Assembly: GCF_000422705.1 (NCBI RefSeq)
Contig: NZ_AUGO01000006.1
Coordinates: 186,001-250,000 of the forward strand
DNA: 64,000 nucleotides
Source of the DNA: Flavobacterium soli DSM 19725
GTDB lineage: Bacteria > Bacteroidota > Bacteroidia > Flavobacteriales > Flavobacteriaceae
Direction: 5' to 3'
The translations under genes were made by a program, and so were the position numbers. Below the pieces are notes generated by a model that searched no databases, was not told the DNA's origin, and saw only the letters and a list, made by a program, of their open reading frames with translations. Shown in pieces: positions 17,197 through 25,853 of the stretch (within the stretch, counting starts at the first letter, position 1; the number at the start of each line of letters is the position of its first letter).

Positions 17197-18228
17197 TTAA
17201 TCTTTAGGTACATGTTTTGAAACAAAATTTTCGCTTGCCATATTCCAATTGTTTACGGCAGTCGTTTTTTCTGCATTGAATTTGGCATTCAGCTTGTTGT
17301 AGTTTCCAACTTCCTTGTTTACTTCTGTAACCAATTTATTGAATGCATCAATTTCCTCCTTGGTTCGGTCCTTTGGTTTCTTATTGTTCATTGTAGTATT
17401 ACTCTCTTCCATTTTCTCATTGAGCATTAAAAAGGCAATGATTTTCGGACTCAATTCAACGGCTTCTTTTTTGTAGAATTCTAAAGCTTTCTTTGTTGCA
17501 TTAATCAATAAAGGATCGTTCTTATAAGCCTGAAATGTTTTTAATTTCTCCAAACCTTCATTTGCAAACTGTTCCAATGCATTTGCATTTTGCTGAATGG
17601 CATTCAAGTCTTTCTTTTCAGCAGCTTGCATCAAATTATAATCGGTGATATTTGCCTTGAAGAAAATCAAATACAAATCAGTCTGATTTCCGAAAACCTC
17701 ATTGGAAATTTTCATCTTTTTAGCCAATTCTGTTTTGTTCTCACCAATTTGGATGCCGTATTTATTAGCAAATAATTTCTGGTTGGCATTCAGTTTATCC
17801 ACTTCGGCATTTATTTTTTCATTGACTAATTCTCGGGCTAAAATATAAGCTTCCATAAAATCATAGGATTGTTCCGCGACTTCTTGCATATCAATAATTT
17901 TGTCATATTCTTCATTGATTTGATTTTCAGAAATTGTCAGGTAAGACAGCATTTGATCGCGGTATTCTACATCTCCTTTATAGCCATCCTTTAAAGCCCC
18001 GATTTTCTTTTTTGCATTTTGAATACTTTTTACCAATGCTTTTCGGGTGTTATCAATCTTTCTGGCGCTTTTACTATGAGCTACAGCCAAAGTATATTTC
18101 CAGGTAGTTCTCGAAATAATATCCGATTCATTCCCGATGTAATCCAAATAATCTACAGGCGTTTTAAATTCTTGAGCATTCGTGTTCAAAACGAAAAGTA
18201 AAAGCAAAGCTGATAAAGCTGTTTTCAT
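17197..18228 (-). CDS. Conserved exported helical protein of unknown function
   Basis: A 343-residue protein with a signal peptide (1-18, ending TNAQ) and no membrane segment after it. The mature part is Lys/Glu/Asn-rich and almost wholly helical, with probable coiled-coil stretches (about residues 60-130 and 260-320). It has only general likeness to helical surface proteins annotated in Bacteroidota. The gene sits 5 bases after the S41 protease gene and is surely co-transcribed with it. It might be a substrate, adaptor or partner of that protease, which is an inference from position only. Confidence 0.75.
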   Translation of the reverse strand: MKTALSALLLLFVLNTNAQEFKTPVDYLDYIGNESDIISRTTWKYTLAVAHSKSARKIDNTRKALVKSIQNAKKKIGALKDGYKGDVEYRDQMLSYLTISENQINEEYDKIIDMQEVAEQSYDFMEAYILARELVNEKINAEVDKLNANQKLFANKYGIQIGENKTELAKKMKISNEVFGNQTDLYLIFFKANITDYNLMQAAEKKDLNAIQQNANALEQFANEGLEKLKTFQAYKNDPLLINATKKALEFYKKEAVELSPKIIAFLMLNEKMEESNTTMNNKKPKDRTKEEIDAFNKLVTEVNKEVGNYNKLNAKFNAEKTTAVNNWNMASENFVSKHVPKD

Positions 18229-18233
18229 AAAGT

Positions 18234-20276
18234 TTAGTGTTTAAATTTTTTATAATCGTTAATAATATTGATGGCTTCTTCCAAGTAAGGATTTGTCTTG
18301 ACATCTTTCATTTTAAAGGTGTTGATTTCCTTTTGGAATTCATCAAATGCTAATTTTTCGGTATCATAAGAAGTATTCGAGATGGTCAAATTGTTTTCTT
18401 TTTCAGTAACATTTTTTACTTTTTCCCAAAGCGAATCAATGTCGTGCACTTCCTTGAAGACATCTGTAAAAGTCAGTCTTACAGGATTTCTCGGTTTATT
18501 ATAAGTGAAATTAATTTCTTCATTGATGCTTCTCATTTCTTTAAAACGCAAATCATTATCAATCCTCGTTTTGCTCAAATTGAAGATTTCTGAATTAAAA
18601 GTTGTAGGTAGAGGGTTGTATTTTGCCTTTGTTGTAATAGCATCATAAGGAAGAGCCGTTTTAAAACTATTTTCTCTTTTTATAAGACTGTCAAATAAAA
18701 CCGGAGCCGAAATATCAGGAACAATACCTTTTATTTGATGGCTTTCGCCCGAAATCCTATAGAATTTTTCAATCGTAAGTTTCACAAAATCATTCTCGTT
18801 GTCTTCTTCCAAAGGCATAATGGTTTGCATTGAAGCCTTTCCTAAAGAAGTAGAGCCTAGAATTACAGCACGTTTATAATCCTGTAAAGCTGCCGCAAAA
18901 AACTCGCTGGCGGATGCCGAATAGCCGTTCATTAAAATTACAATCGGACCATCATATACTTCGCCACGGTGAAAATCCTTGATGATATTTTGATTATGAT
19001 TATTATCTACCAAAACTGAGATTGGCCCTACATTAATAAACATGCCAGCTAATTTTATAGCTTCCGTCATTGATCCGCCACCATTATTTTGCAAATCGAT
19101 CACGAGACCAGTAATGTTGTCCTTTTTCAATTTTACAATTTCCTTCGCCACATCATCGGCACAACCCTTCATGGTCTTGCCATCAAAATCGGCATAAAAA
19201 TTTGGAATCTTGATATAGCCAACCCGTGTTTCTTTTTCAGCTATAAAGCTATAAACCGCATTAGCTGTGGCTTTCATTACTTTTTTTTGGAGTAAAACAT
19301 CTAGTGTAGTACCATTTTTCTTGCGAAGTGTAAGCTGAATCTGCTTGTTGGTATCCGAAAAAATCAAATCGCCTATGGTTTCCATCGAAGAGCAGGAAAC
19401 CCAATATTCTTCGCCAGTTGTATTAGAAACTTTGGTGATAATGTCACCAATCTCCATTTTTTCATTTCTAGCAGCAGGCCCACCTGGAACAATTTCTTCA
19501 ATAACAATTTCATCATTTTCATTCAAGGAAACATCAAATCCAAGCGATAAATTGCTGGTGGATAAACCTGATAAGAAGTTGGATTTCGCATCAAAAGAAA
19601 AATAGTTGGAGTGGGGGTCAAAATAATAGCAGAAAGCGTTCAGGAAATCATTTTTCAAAACCCCTTCCAAGCCATTCTTACTATTCAAAATCGCATTGAC
19701 TTTGCATAGATTGGTATCTAAAATTTTCTTTTTTATTGTTTTTTCAATCGAAGTAAAGTTTTGCTGAAGGGAATCAGCATTCTTGCTCAGTTTCGAAATA
19801 TCTTCCAAGATGTCAAAACGTAATCTTTTTTTCCAAACCCTATCAAAATCATTTTCAGTCAAATCAAACGGAAATTGTTCTTTCGAAAATTTCACGCTGT
19901 CTTTCGAGTTATAATCCAAGGCAACACTTTCTAGCTTTTCAATAACAGCTCTCTTTCTTTCCAAGGCCAATTTATAAGTCGAAACAAAATCATTCATAAA
20001 CGAACAATTGTTTTCCGTTATATAATTGTCAAGCAAAAGGCGGTGTTTGCGGAGTTTTTCATATTCCACTTTCGTAAAAAGATTCCTGTTGCTGTCCAAT
20101 CCGTCAATAAATTTATCAAAAACAAAAACCGATAGACTATCGTCCACCGGTTTCGGTTGAAAGTGATTCTCTGCTACAAGAGCATTTATTTTAGAAAGCG
20201 TTTCGCAGGTCTTGTCGTTCGACTGACTCAAAACGGAAATAGGTAACAGCAACGAAAAAAGTAAAATTTTCTTCAT
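18234..20276 (-). CDS. Carboxy-terminal processing protease (S41, Prc-like)
   Basis: A 680-residue exported protease with signal peptide (1-17). An N-terminal helical domain is followed by a PDZ domain (about residues 230-320; 'LGFDVSLNENDEIVIEEIVPGGPA'). The S41 catalytic core has 'NGYSASASE' carrying the nucleophilic Ser and 'STSLGKASMQ' carrying the Lys. A C-terminal helical domain completes the Prc/Tsp layout. It trims or degrades periplasmic proteins from the C-terminus. It is the first gene of a two-gene unit. Confidence 0.9.
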   Translation of the reverse strand: MKKILLFSLLLPISVLSQSNDKTCETLSKINALVAENHFQPKPVDDSLSVFVFDKFIDGLDSNRNLFTKVEYEKLRKHRLLLDNYITENNCSFMNDFVSTYKLALERKRAVIEKLESVALDYNSKDSVKFSKEQFPFDLTENDFDRVWKKRLRFDILEDISKLSKNADSLQQNFTSIEKTIKKKILDTNLCKVNAILNSKNGLEGVLKNDFLNAFCYYFDPHSNYFSFDAKSNFLSGLSTSNLSLGFDVSLNENDEIVIEEIVPGGPAARNEKMEIGDIITKVSNTTGEEYWVSCSSMETIGDLIFSDTNKQIQLTLRKKNGTTLDVLLQKKVMKATANAVYSFIAEKETRVGYIKIPNFYADFDGKTMKGCADDVAKEIVKLKKDNITGLVIDLQNNGGGSMTEAIKLAGMFINVGPISVLVDNNHNQNIIKDFHRGEVYDGPIVILMNGYSASASEFFAAALQDYKRAVILGSTSLGKASMQTIMPLEEDNENDFVKLTIEKFYRISGESHQIKGIVPDISAPVLFDSLIKRENSFKTALPYDAITTKAKYNPLPTTFNSEIFNLSKTRIDNDLRFKEMRSINEEINFTYNKPRNPVRLTFTDVFKEVHDIDSLWEKVKNVTEKENNLTISNTSYDTEKLAFDEFQKEINTFKMKDVKTNPYLEEAINIINDYKKFKH

Positions 20277-20327
20277 AATTAAGGTTAATTAATTGCCAGC
20301 CGTTGCCAATAGAATAGCTGTAAATTT

Positions 20328-20417
20328 CAAACCATTAAGATATTAAGAAAATTAAGAAATCAATACTTTTTTTAAAATTTTGTTTTTACTTAATTTCTCT
20401 TAATATCTTAAATGGTT
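20328..20417. repeat. Dispersed palindromic repeat (copy 2)
   Basis: Begins with the same 20-mer as 6615-6634. The right arm 20399-20417 is its reverse complement with one extra T. It lies in the 152-base gap between gcvT and the S41 protease gene, both on the minus strand. Confidence 0.75.
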
Positions 20418-20428
20418 CAATATATTTA

Positions 20429-21511
20429 CTATTTCTTATAAAAAGGCATTTTTACCACCTTAGCAGGAACATCATTTTTTCTGATTCTGATGAAAATCTC
20501 ACTGTCAACAGTAGCAAACGGAGTCGTAACATAACCCATTCCGATACCTTTGTTCAACGAAGGAGCCATTGTTCCAGAAGTTACAATACCAATCACATCG
20601 CCATTCTTGTCAACAATTTCGTAGTCTTGACGCGGAACACCTCTGTCCAACAATTCAAAACCAACTAATTTTCTATGAACGCCAATTTCTTTTTGCTTCT
20701 TCAAGCTCTCCGAATTCACGAACACTTTTGTGAATTTTGTAATCCATCCCAAGCCAGCTTCCAAAGGCGAAGTCGTGTCATTGATGTCGTTTCCATAAAG
20801 GCAGAAACCCATTTCCAAACGCAAAGTATCTCTAGCAGCAAGACCAATCGGCTTGACCCCAAAAGAAGCACCCGCTTCAAAAACCTTATTCCAAACCTGT
20901 TCCACTTCGTCGTTCTTGCAATAAATTTCAAAACCTCCAGAACCAGTATAGCCCGTGGCAGAAATAATAACATTTTCAATTCCAGCAAACGGCCCCACCT
21001 CAAAGTGATAATAAGGAATAGCCGACAAATCAACCGAAGTCAATGCCTGCATCGCTTCAACCGCCTTAGGACCTTGAATTGCCAATAACGAATAATCATC
21101 AGAAAGATTTTTCATGTCCACACCTAAATCATTGTGTGACGAAATCCATTCCCAATCCTTCTCGATATTCGATGCATTCACCACCAAAAGATATTGCTCT
21201 TCTTTCATTCTGTACACAATCAAATCGTCCACAATACCACCGTGAGTATTTGGCAAACAAGAATATTGAGCACGACCAATAGTCAGTGTCGAAGCATCAT
21301 TCGAAGTCACTTTCTGAATCAAAGCCAACGCGTTTGGCCCAGTCAAAAGAAATTCCCCCATGTGCGAAACATCAAAAACACCCACTGCATTTCGCACCGT
21401 TTCATGTTCGGCATTCACGCCTTCATATAAAATCGGCATATTATATCCCGCAAACGGTAAAATCTTCGCTCCCAAACTCTCATGTATGTGCTTTAATGCA
21501 GTATCTTTCAT
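20429..21511 (-). CDS. gcvT: Glycine cleavage system T protein (aminomethyltransferase)
   Basis: A 360-residue protein of typical length. It opens with '[24 protein letters not shown]' and carries '[11 protein letters not shown]', '[10 protein letters not shown]' and '[14 protein letters not shown]', all hallmarks of GcvT. It transfers the aminomethyl carbon from the lipoyl H protein to tetrahydrofolate, releasing ammonia. gcvH and gcvP are not in the window, so the cleavage system genes are scattered, as is common in Flavobacteriaceae. The gene stands between two different intergenic repeats. Confidence 0.95.
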   Translation of the reverse strand: MKDTALKHIHESLGAKILPFAGYNMPILYEGVNAEHETVRNAVGVFDVSHMGEFLLTGPNALALIQKVTSNDASTLTIGRAQYSCLPNTHGGIVDDLIVYRMKEEQYLLVVNASNIEKDWEWISSHNDLGVDMKNLSDDYSLLAIQGPKAVEAMQALTSVDLSAIPYYHFEVGPFAGIENVIISATGYTGSGGFEIYCKNDEVEQVWNKVFEAGASFGVKPIGLAARDTLRLEMGFCLYGNDINDTTSPLEAGLGWITKFTKVFVNSESLKKQKEIGVHRKLVGFELLDRGVPRQDYEIVDKNGDVIGIVTSGTMAPSLNKGIGMGYVTTPFATVDSEIFIRIRKNDVPAKVVKMPFYKK

Positions 21512-21632
21512 CTTAGATGTAGTTAAATTTTTAAAGTTGCTAATTTATTGCTTTTTTTAGAGAATATTATTTTTTTAAGGAGCAATTTCCCGTTATCCGT
21601 TACAATCTTTGTTATAAAAACCTTTTTTTCCA

Positions 21633-21722
21633 AGCCCCGGCAGGAGCTTCCGTTGGTCGCTCTGCCACGTCAAGAAAAAATAGTTTTTTATCAACAAAGG
21701 ATTTCCACTACTATCGGGGCTA
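21633..21722 (-). repeat. Flavobacterial 'AGCCCCGATAG' intergenic repeat (copy 2)
   Basis: Read on the minus strand, it begins with the 24-base head shared with 14121-14144 (23 of 24 identical). It continues with a hairpin-forming A/T core and ends at CCGGGGCTT. The two ends (AGCCCCG and CGGGGCT) are inverted, as expected of a palindromic mobile repeat. It lies between gcvT and the broken lipoprotein gene, in a 243-base gap that holds nothing else I can identify. Confidence 0.8.
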
Positions 21723-21754
21723 GTTACCAGGATTGTCGATGTAGATTGTGTCAA

Positions 21755-22429
21755 TTAGGCAATCCAAGTAGAAATTATTTTTTCAATGATCCATTTATTA
21801 TTTGTCTTTTTTAGGTAAATTTTATAACCTTGTCCACACTTTCCTCCACATAAATATGACGCACTTAAAATACCGTGTGTTTTTTCTTTGTCGAAATAGA
21901 TTTTTGAAACCGAAATGATGCCACCTAATTCGAATTCATATTTTAAATTAAAAAGTTCAGTATATCCTTTAAATTTAGATAAGTATTTTAATTTATAAGC
22001 AGTTACACATTCCAAGTCTATTTTATAATTTAAATTTGACGAAATAGTTTCTTTTTCAAATTTGACTGTTTTAAAATATTGATTTCGGGTGTTTCAATCT
22101 TCTTGATTTATTTTATAAGTAGAATCATTTATTGCAAATACAACATTTGTATCCTGTTTTATTTTTATTAATCTTTCTTCAAATTCCTTTCTCCTCATAT
22201 CTAAGTCACTTGAATCTAATCCAATACGATTATCATTCTTATCAAAAATTGCTTTAGCAACAGGAGGAAGAGGGTACATTAATCTTCTATCAATTGCTAA
22301 TGAATCCATCACTATAGGAAGAATTTCACACATTACATTTTTTTCAAATTCTAATGGCGTTTCTTTTTTACAACTTAAAAGGCTTTGAAGTACTAAGAAA
22401 AGTAAAAGAAGTTTGTATGATTTTTTCAT
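21755..22429 (-). pseudogene. Hypothetical lipoprotein gene interrupted by one in-frame TGA
   Basis: Two open stretches on the minus strand lie in the same frame and are separated only by a TGA at 22096-22094. The first (111 residues from 22429) has a lipoprotein signal ending LLSC and the mature start KKETPLEF. The second, open directly after the TGA, codes for about 112 residues ('NTRNQYFKTVKFEKE...' to 'ISTWIA') with normal composition and a CGGKCGQGY motif. Joined, they form one protein of about 224 residues with no known family. A single base change would explain the stop. Either it is a recent pseudogene, a sequencing error, or the stop is read through. No independent start with a good context is seen for the second half. 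Confidence 0.7.
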
Positions 22430-22539
22430 TAGAAAATATTTAATAAGCTAAATCAAATATAAATATTTAAAACTTCTAAAACCCTCTAAACATTTCATCT
22501 TTAATTAAAAATTCCTATATTTAAACAAATCCATAAACA

Positions 22540-23400
22540 ATGAAAACCATCGATATTACCAGAACCGAAATCCTAAAAAGATATAAACCAATAGAAAGTG
22601 ACACCCATAAAGGAACCCAAGGACATGCCGTTATCATTGGCGGAAGCTACGGCAAGATGGGTTCGGTTTGTTTAGCATCAAAAGCTTCGCTAATGTCAGG
22701 TTGCGGATTGGTAACAGGTTATATTCCAAAATGTGGTTACAACATCATGCAAACTTTTCTGCCAGAAGCAATGGTTATTACAGATATAAACGAAGAATTT
22801 ATCTCTAAAATCCGTATAGGTTTTACTCCAGATGCAATAGGGATTGGAGTAGGAATGGGGCAGGACCGTCAAACCAAGAGAGCACTTTATCAATTCTTGA
22901 AAAGCAATACATCACCTTTGGTTATTGATGCCGATGCCTTGAATATTTTGTCCTTGAATAGAGAATGGCTGTTGGAGTTACCCAAAAAGACAATTCTGAC
23001 ACCACACCTAAAAGAACTAGAAAGATTGATAGGTAAATGGGAATCCGAAGAAGAAAAATTTGAGAAAACCCAAGCTCTTTCACAAACGCTAGAAGTAATA
23101 ATCGTGATGAAAGGTGCTCCAACTTATATTTTTGACGGCGATACAATTTATAAAAACACCACAGGAAATTCCGCATTGGCGACAGCCGGAAGTGGCGATG
23201 TATTGACGGGAATTATAACTGGATTATTGGCACAAAAATACAATCCCACCGATGCAGCCATTTCAGGGGTTTACCTTCACGGACTAACAGCCGATCTTGC
23301 CTTATCTGAAACAGGACATCAGAGTTTTATTGCCTCTACCATCATAGAATATCTTGGAAAAGCCTATCTGAGCATTGAAAGGGAAATCGGACATGGATAG
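22540..23400 (+). CDS. nnrD: ADP-dependent NAD(P)H-hydrate dehydratase
   Basis: A 286-residue ribokinase-like enzyme. It has '[22 protein letters not shown]' near residues 27-48, '[10 protein letters not shown]' near 128, '[12 protein letters not shown]' near 147, and the ATP/ADP-site '[22 protein letters not shown]' near 212-233. It repairs hydrated NAD(P)H. In many bacteria this domain is fused behind an NnrE epimerase domain; here only NnrD is present and starts at once, so the epimerase must be elsewhere. It is transcribed alone. Confidence 0.92.
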   Translation: MKTIDITRTEILKRYKPIESDTHKGTQGHAVIIGGSYGKMGSVCLASKASLMSGCGLVTGYIPKCGYNIMQTFLPEAMVITDINEEFISKIRIGFTPDAIGIGVGMGQDRQTKRALYQFLKSNTSPLVIDADALNILSLNREWLLELPKKTILTPHLKELERLIGKWESEEEKFEKTQALSQTLEVIIVMKGAPTYIFDGDTIYKNTTGNSALATAGSGDVLTGIITGLLAQKYNPTDAAISGVYLHGLTADLALSETGHQSFIASTIIEYLGKAYLSIEREIGHG

Positions 23401-23465
23401 AAAATTTTATTAAAACGCAATAAATCAGTTGGTTGTTAAAAAATTTTTGTGTAAATTTACTTTAG

Positions 23466-23613
23466 TGATTTATTCTAAACTATTTATTTTCTTTCAGTCC
23501 TGATTCTTAATAAATAGTTTAACCTCGAAGTACTGTCAACGTAAACTGCAGGTATATAAATTAACAAAAACTATAGTAGAGAAGTCTTTTTTGCAAAGGG
23601 CTTCTCTTTTTTT
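23466..23613 (+). ncRNA. Candidate small RNA with own promoter and terminator
   Basis: In the 243-base gap after nnrD a TTG (23429-23431) lies 20 bases before TAAATTTA (23452-23459), a 7-of-8 match to the flavobacterial -7 motif. About 120 bases further on there is a strong terminator (stem AGAGAAG 23578-23584 / CTTCTCT 23601-23607 plus seven T). Between them is a perfect 13-base inverted repeat (23476-23488 / 23509-23521). No ORF fits. A transcript of about 150 bases is predicted. It may be a known flavobacterial RNA that I cannot identify by eye. Confidence 0.4.
23578..23613 (+). terminator. Strong intrinsic terminator
   Basis: Stem AGAGAAGTCTTT/AAAGGGCTTCTCT with G-T pairs, followed by a run of seven T. 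It ends either nnrD transcription or the proposed small RNA. Confidence 0.85.
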
Positions 23614-23643
23614 ATATTTGAGTATTAAATTTCTAATCCAAAA

Positions 23644-24297
23644 ATGAACGAAGAAGATTTAAGAAATATCGCAAACCAACTATCAAAACCCGATGGGGAA
23701 CATGGAATTCAAGTTGCCGATATGATGAATACCACCAACTTTACTATGACATCGGACTGTATTGATCTATTGAAATTAAAGGACGGTAATTCAGTTTTGG
23801 AAATCGGTCACGGCAATTGTGGTCATCTAAATTATCTTTTAGAAAAAGCAAAAGATGTAAAATATACTGGCTTGGAAATTTCTTCTTTGATGTCAGAAGA
23901 AGCCAAGAAAATAAATAGTCAGTTTTTAAGCGAAGCTGTTCAATTTGTTTTATATGACGGAATAAAACTTCCTTTTGAAGAAGAGTATTTTGATTCAATT
24001 TTCAGCGTAAATACCATTTATTTCTGGAAAGATCCTCAAGATTTTCTAGTAGAAATTTATCGAGTTCTGAAACCAACCGGGAAGATGCTCATTACTATGG
24101 CTGATAAAACATTTATGCAAAAACTACCTTTTACCAAATATGTCTTTAATTTATATGAGACAATTGAAGTTGAAAAATTAGCTAAAAGTGTTGGTTTTGA
24201 AATATCCGAAATCAAAGAAAATAACGATGAAGTGAGGAGCAAGGTAGGGGATTTGGTTACCCGAAAATTCTATACGTTACATCTTGATAAAATTTAA
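23644..24297 (+). CDS. Class I SAM-dependent methyltransferase
   Basis: A 217-residue methyltransferase. The SAM-binding motif I is 'VLEIGHGNCGHLNYLL' near residues 56-71. The acidic post-I residue is in 'YTGLEISSLM', and motif IV is 'FDSIFSVNTIYFWKDP' near 118-133. The Methyltransf_11 fold is clear, but the substrate is not. It stands alone between two terminators, convergent with the RimK-type gene, so context gives no help. Confidence 0.82.
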   Translation: MNEEDLRNIANQLSKPDGEHGIQVADMMNTTNFTMTSDCIDLLKLKDGNSVLEIGHGNCGHLNYLLEKAKDVKYTGLEISSLMSEEAKKINSQFLSEAVQFVLYDGIKLPFEEEYFDSIFSVNTIYFWKDPQDFLVEIYRVLKPTGKMLITMADKTFMQKLPFTKYVFNLYETIEVEKLAKSVGFEISEIKENNDEVRSKVGDLVTRKFYTLHLDKI

Positions 24298-24300
24298 AAT

Positions 24301-24332
24301 AAAAACAGCTTCTGATTAAAGAAGCTGTTTTT
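24301..24332. terminator. Two-way terminator between convergent genes
   Basis: AAAAACAGCTTC/GAAGCTGTTTTT is a perfect 12-base stem with A and T runs on its two sides, only 3 bases after the methyltransferase stop and 5 before the RimK-fusion stop. It can serve both strands. Confidence 0.9.
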
Positions 24333-24337
24333 CAAGT

Positions 24338-25711
24338 TTATTGTCTATATTTAAAATTCTTTTCAATTGCGAGAATCATTTCTCCTGCAATGTCTTTATT
24401 GGTAGCACCCTCAATTCCTTCTAATCCAGGCGAAGAATTTACTTCCAACAACAATGGTCCTTTTGAAGAGCGGATGATATCTACACCTGCAACTTTCAAA
24501 TCCATTGCTTTTGCAGCCTTTATGGCAATACGTTTTTCCTCAGCAGTTACTTTGATGATTGAAGCTGTTCCGCCCAAGTGAATATTCGCCCTGAATTCTC
24601 CTGGCAAGGCTTCACGCTGAATGGCTGCCACTACTTTTCCGTCAATTACAAAACAACGAATGTCTTTTCCGTTGGCTTCCTTGATAAATTCCTGTACCAA
24701 AATATTTGCATTCAAACTCTTGAAAGCATTGATCACACTTTCAGCCGCTTTTTTAGTCTCTGCCAAAACGACACCTTTTCCTTGTGTTCCTTCTAATAGT
24801 TTTACAATTAATGGCGGTCCGCCAACCATTTTTATCAAGTCATTGGTGTCCAAAGGGGAATTTGCAAATCCTGTTGTCGGAATATCTACACCATTATTTA
24901 ATAATAACTGTAATGAATATAATTTGTCTCTAGACTGTGTTATTGCTGAAGATGAATTCAAACAAAAAACCTTCAAAGCCTCGAACTGTCTGGTCAAAGC
25001 ACAACCATAAAAGGTAATACTCGGACGAATTCTAGGAATGATGGCATCAAAATTATCAAGGATTTTTCCACCTCTGTAATGAATTTCAGGTTTGGTGGCA
25101 TCGAGTTTCATATAGCATTCCTTAATGTTCAGGAATTGCATATCGTGACCTCGCATTTCGCCAGCTTCCATAATCCTTTTATTACTGTAAAGCTCAGGAT
25201 TACTGGCCAAAAGTCCGATTCTTAAACCTGTCTTTGCTCGATCAGAAGTCTTGTAAAGTTCTTTTAGACTATCAGTTGTAGGTTGGCCTAAAAGATATTT
25301 TTGTGAAGGGTCAACCAAAACACGACCGTTCATAGCTTCACGACCCAACAACATCCTGAAACCCATCGAGTCACGATTGGTTAGTGTAATTTCTACCGAC
25401 CAATGTTGGCCGCCAATTTCAAGTTCAGCACCAATAACATAACGTTGTTCGCGGAAACCGCTGGAACTTTTTACTACCCTTTTGTCAACCAATTTCGATT
25501 CGCAATGGATGACGGTTTTGACATTATTTTGTATTGGATTGATGTCAAATTTGACCCAATTTTCTCCATCTTTAATGAATGGAGCAATATTAATAGCATG
25601 CAAGGCTGATGTTTTTGCACCAGAATCTACACGTGCCTTAATCGTTGGAATACCCAAAGCAGGGAAGGAGCACCATTCTTCACTTCCGACGATAACTTTT
25701 TCTTGTAACAT
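24338..25711 (-). CDS. rimK: RimB-like protease domain fused to RimK-type ATP-grasp ligase
   Basis: I choose the Met at 25711 (457 residues) because homology starts there; the reading frame is open to 25810. Residues 1-150 are the 'ATP-dependent zinc protease'/RimB domain, with [12 protein letters not shown] and Asp29 in a retropepsin-like D-S-G. From about 160 onward comes a RimK ATP-grasp ligase: '[18 protein letters not shown]', '[17 protein letters not shown]', '[19 protein letters not shown]', and the metal-binding '[15 protein letters not shown]'. RimK adds glutamates to the C-terminus of ribosomal protein S6; RimB is its accessory protein in pseudomonads. The fusion suggests both steps are coupled here. 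The target in Bacteroidota is not known. Confidence 0.85.
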   Translation of the reverse strand: MLQEKVIVGSEEWCSFPALGIPTIKARVDSGAKTSALHAINIAPFIKDGENWVKFDINPIQNNVKTVIHCESKLVDKRVVKSSSGFREQRYVIGAELEIGGQHWSVEITLTNRDSMGFRMLLGREAMNGRVLVDPSQKYLLGQPTTDSLKELYKTSDRAKTGLRIGLLASNPELYSNKRIMEAGEMRGHDMQFLNIKECYMKLDATKPEIHYRGGKILDNFDAIIPRIRPSITFYGCALTRQFEALKVFCLNSSSAITQSRDKLYSLQLLLNNGVDIPTTGFANSPLDTNDLIKMVGGPPLIVKLLEGTQGKGVVLAETKKAAESVINAFKSLNANILVQEFIKEANGKDIRCFVIDGKVVAAIQREALPGEFRANIHLGGTASIIKVTAEEKRIAIKAAKAMDLKVAGVDIIRSSKGPLLLEVNSSPGLEGIEGATNKDIAGEMILAIEKNFKYRQ

Positions 25712-25796
25712 ATTTTTTGATTGATGAACTGTTATATTGACTTTATCAAAAGTAGTATTTGTTTTGGAAATATATCCTAGAATCCTAAAAAGATTA

Positions 25797-25827
25797 GACC
25801 CGATAAACATTGAATTTATCGGGTCTT
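25797..25827 (-). terminator. Intrinsic terminator of clpC
   Basis: Minus-strand stem AGACCCGATAAA/TTTATCGGGTCT with a short AT loop and a T-rich tail, about 27 bases after the clpC stop. Confidence 0.8.
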
Positions 25828-25853
25828 AAAAGTACTATAACAATTTAATAATA

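Noticed and set aside
21548..21814. Short plus-strand frame near gcvT
   Set aside because: It is mostly the second palindromic repeat and the antisense end of the broken lipoprotein gene.
24621..25010. Plus-strand reading frame of 129 codons
   Set aside because: Antisense to the RimK domain, which has clear motifs.
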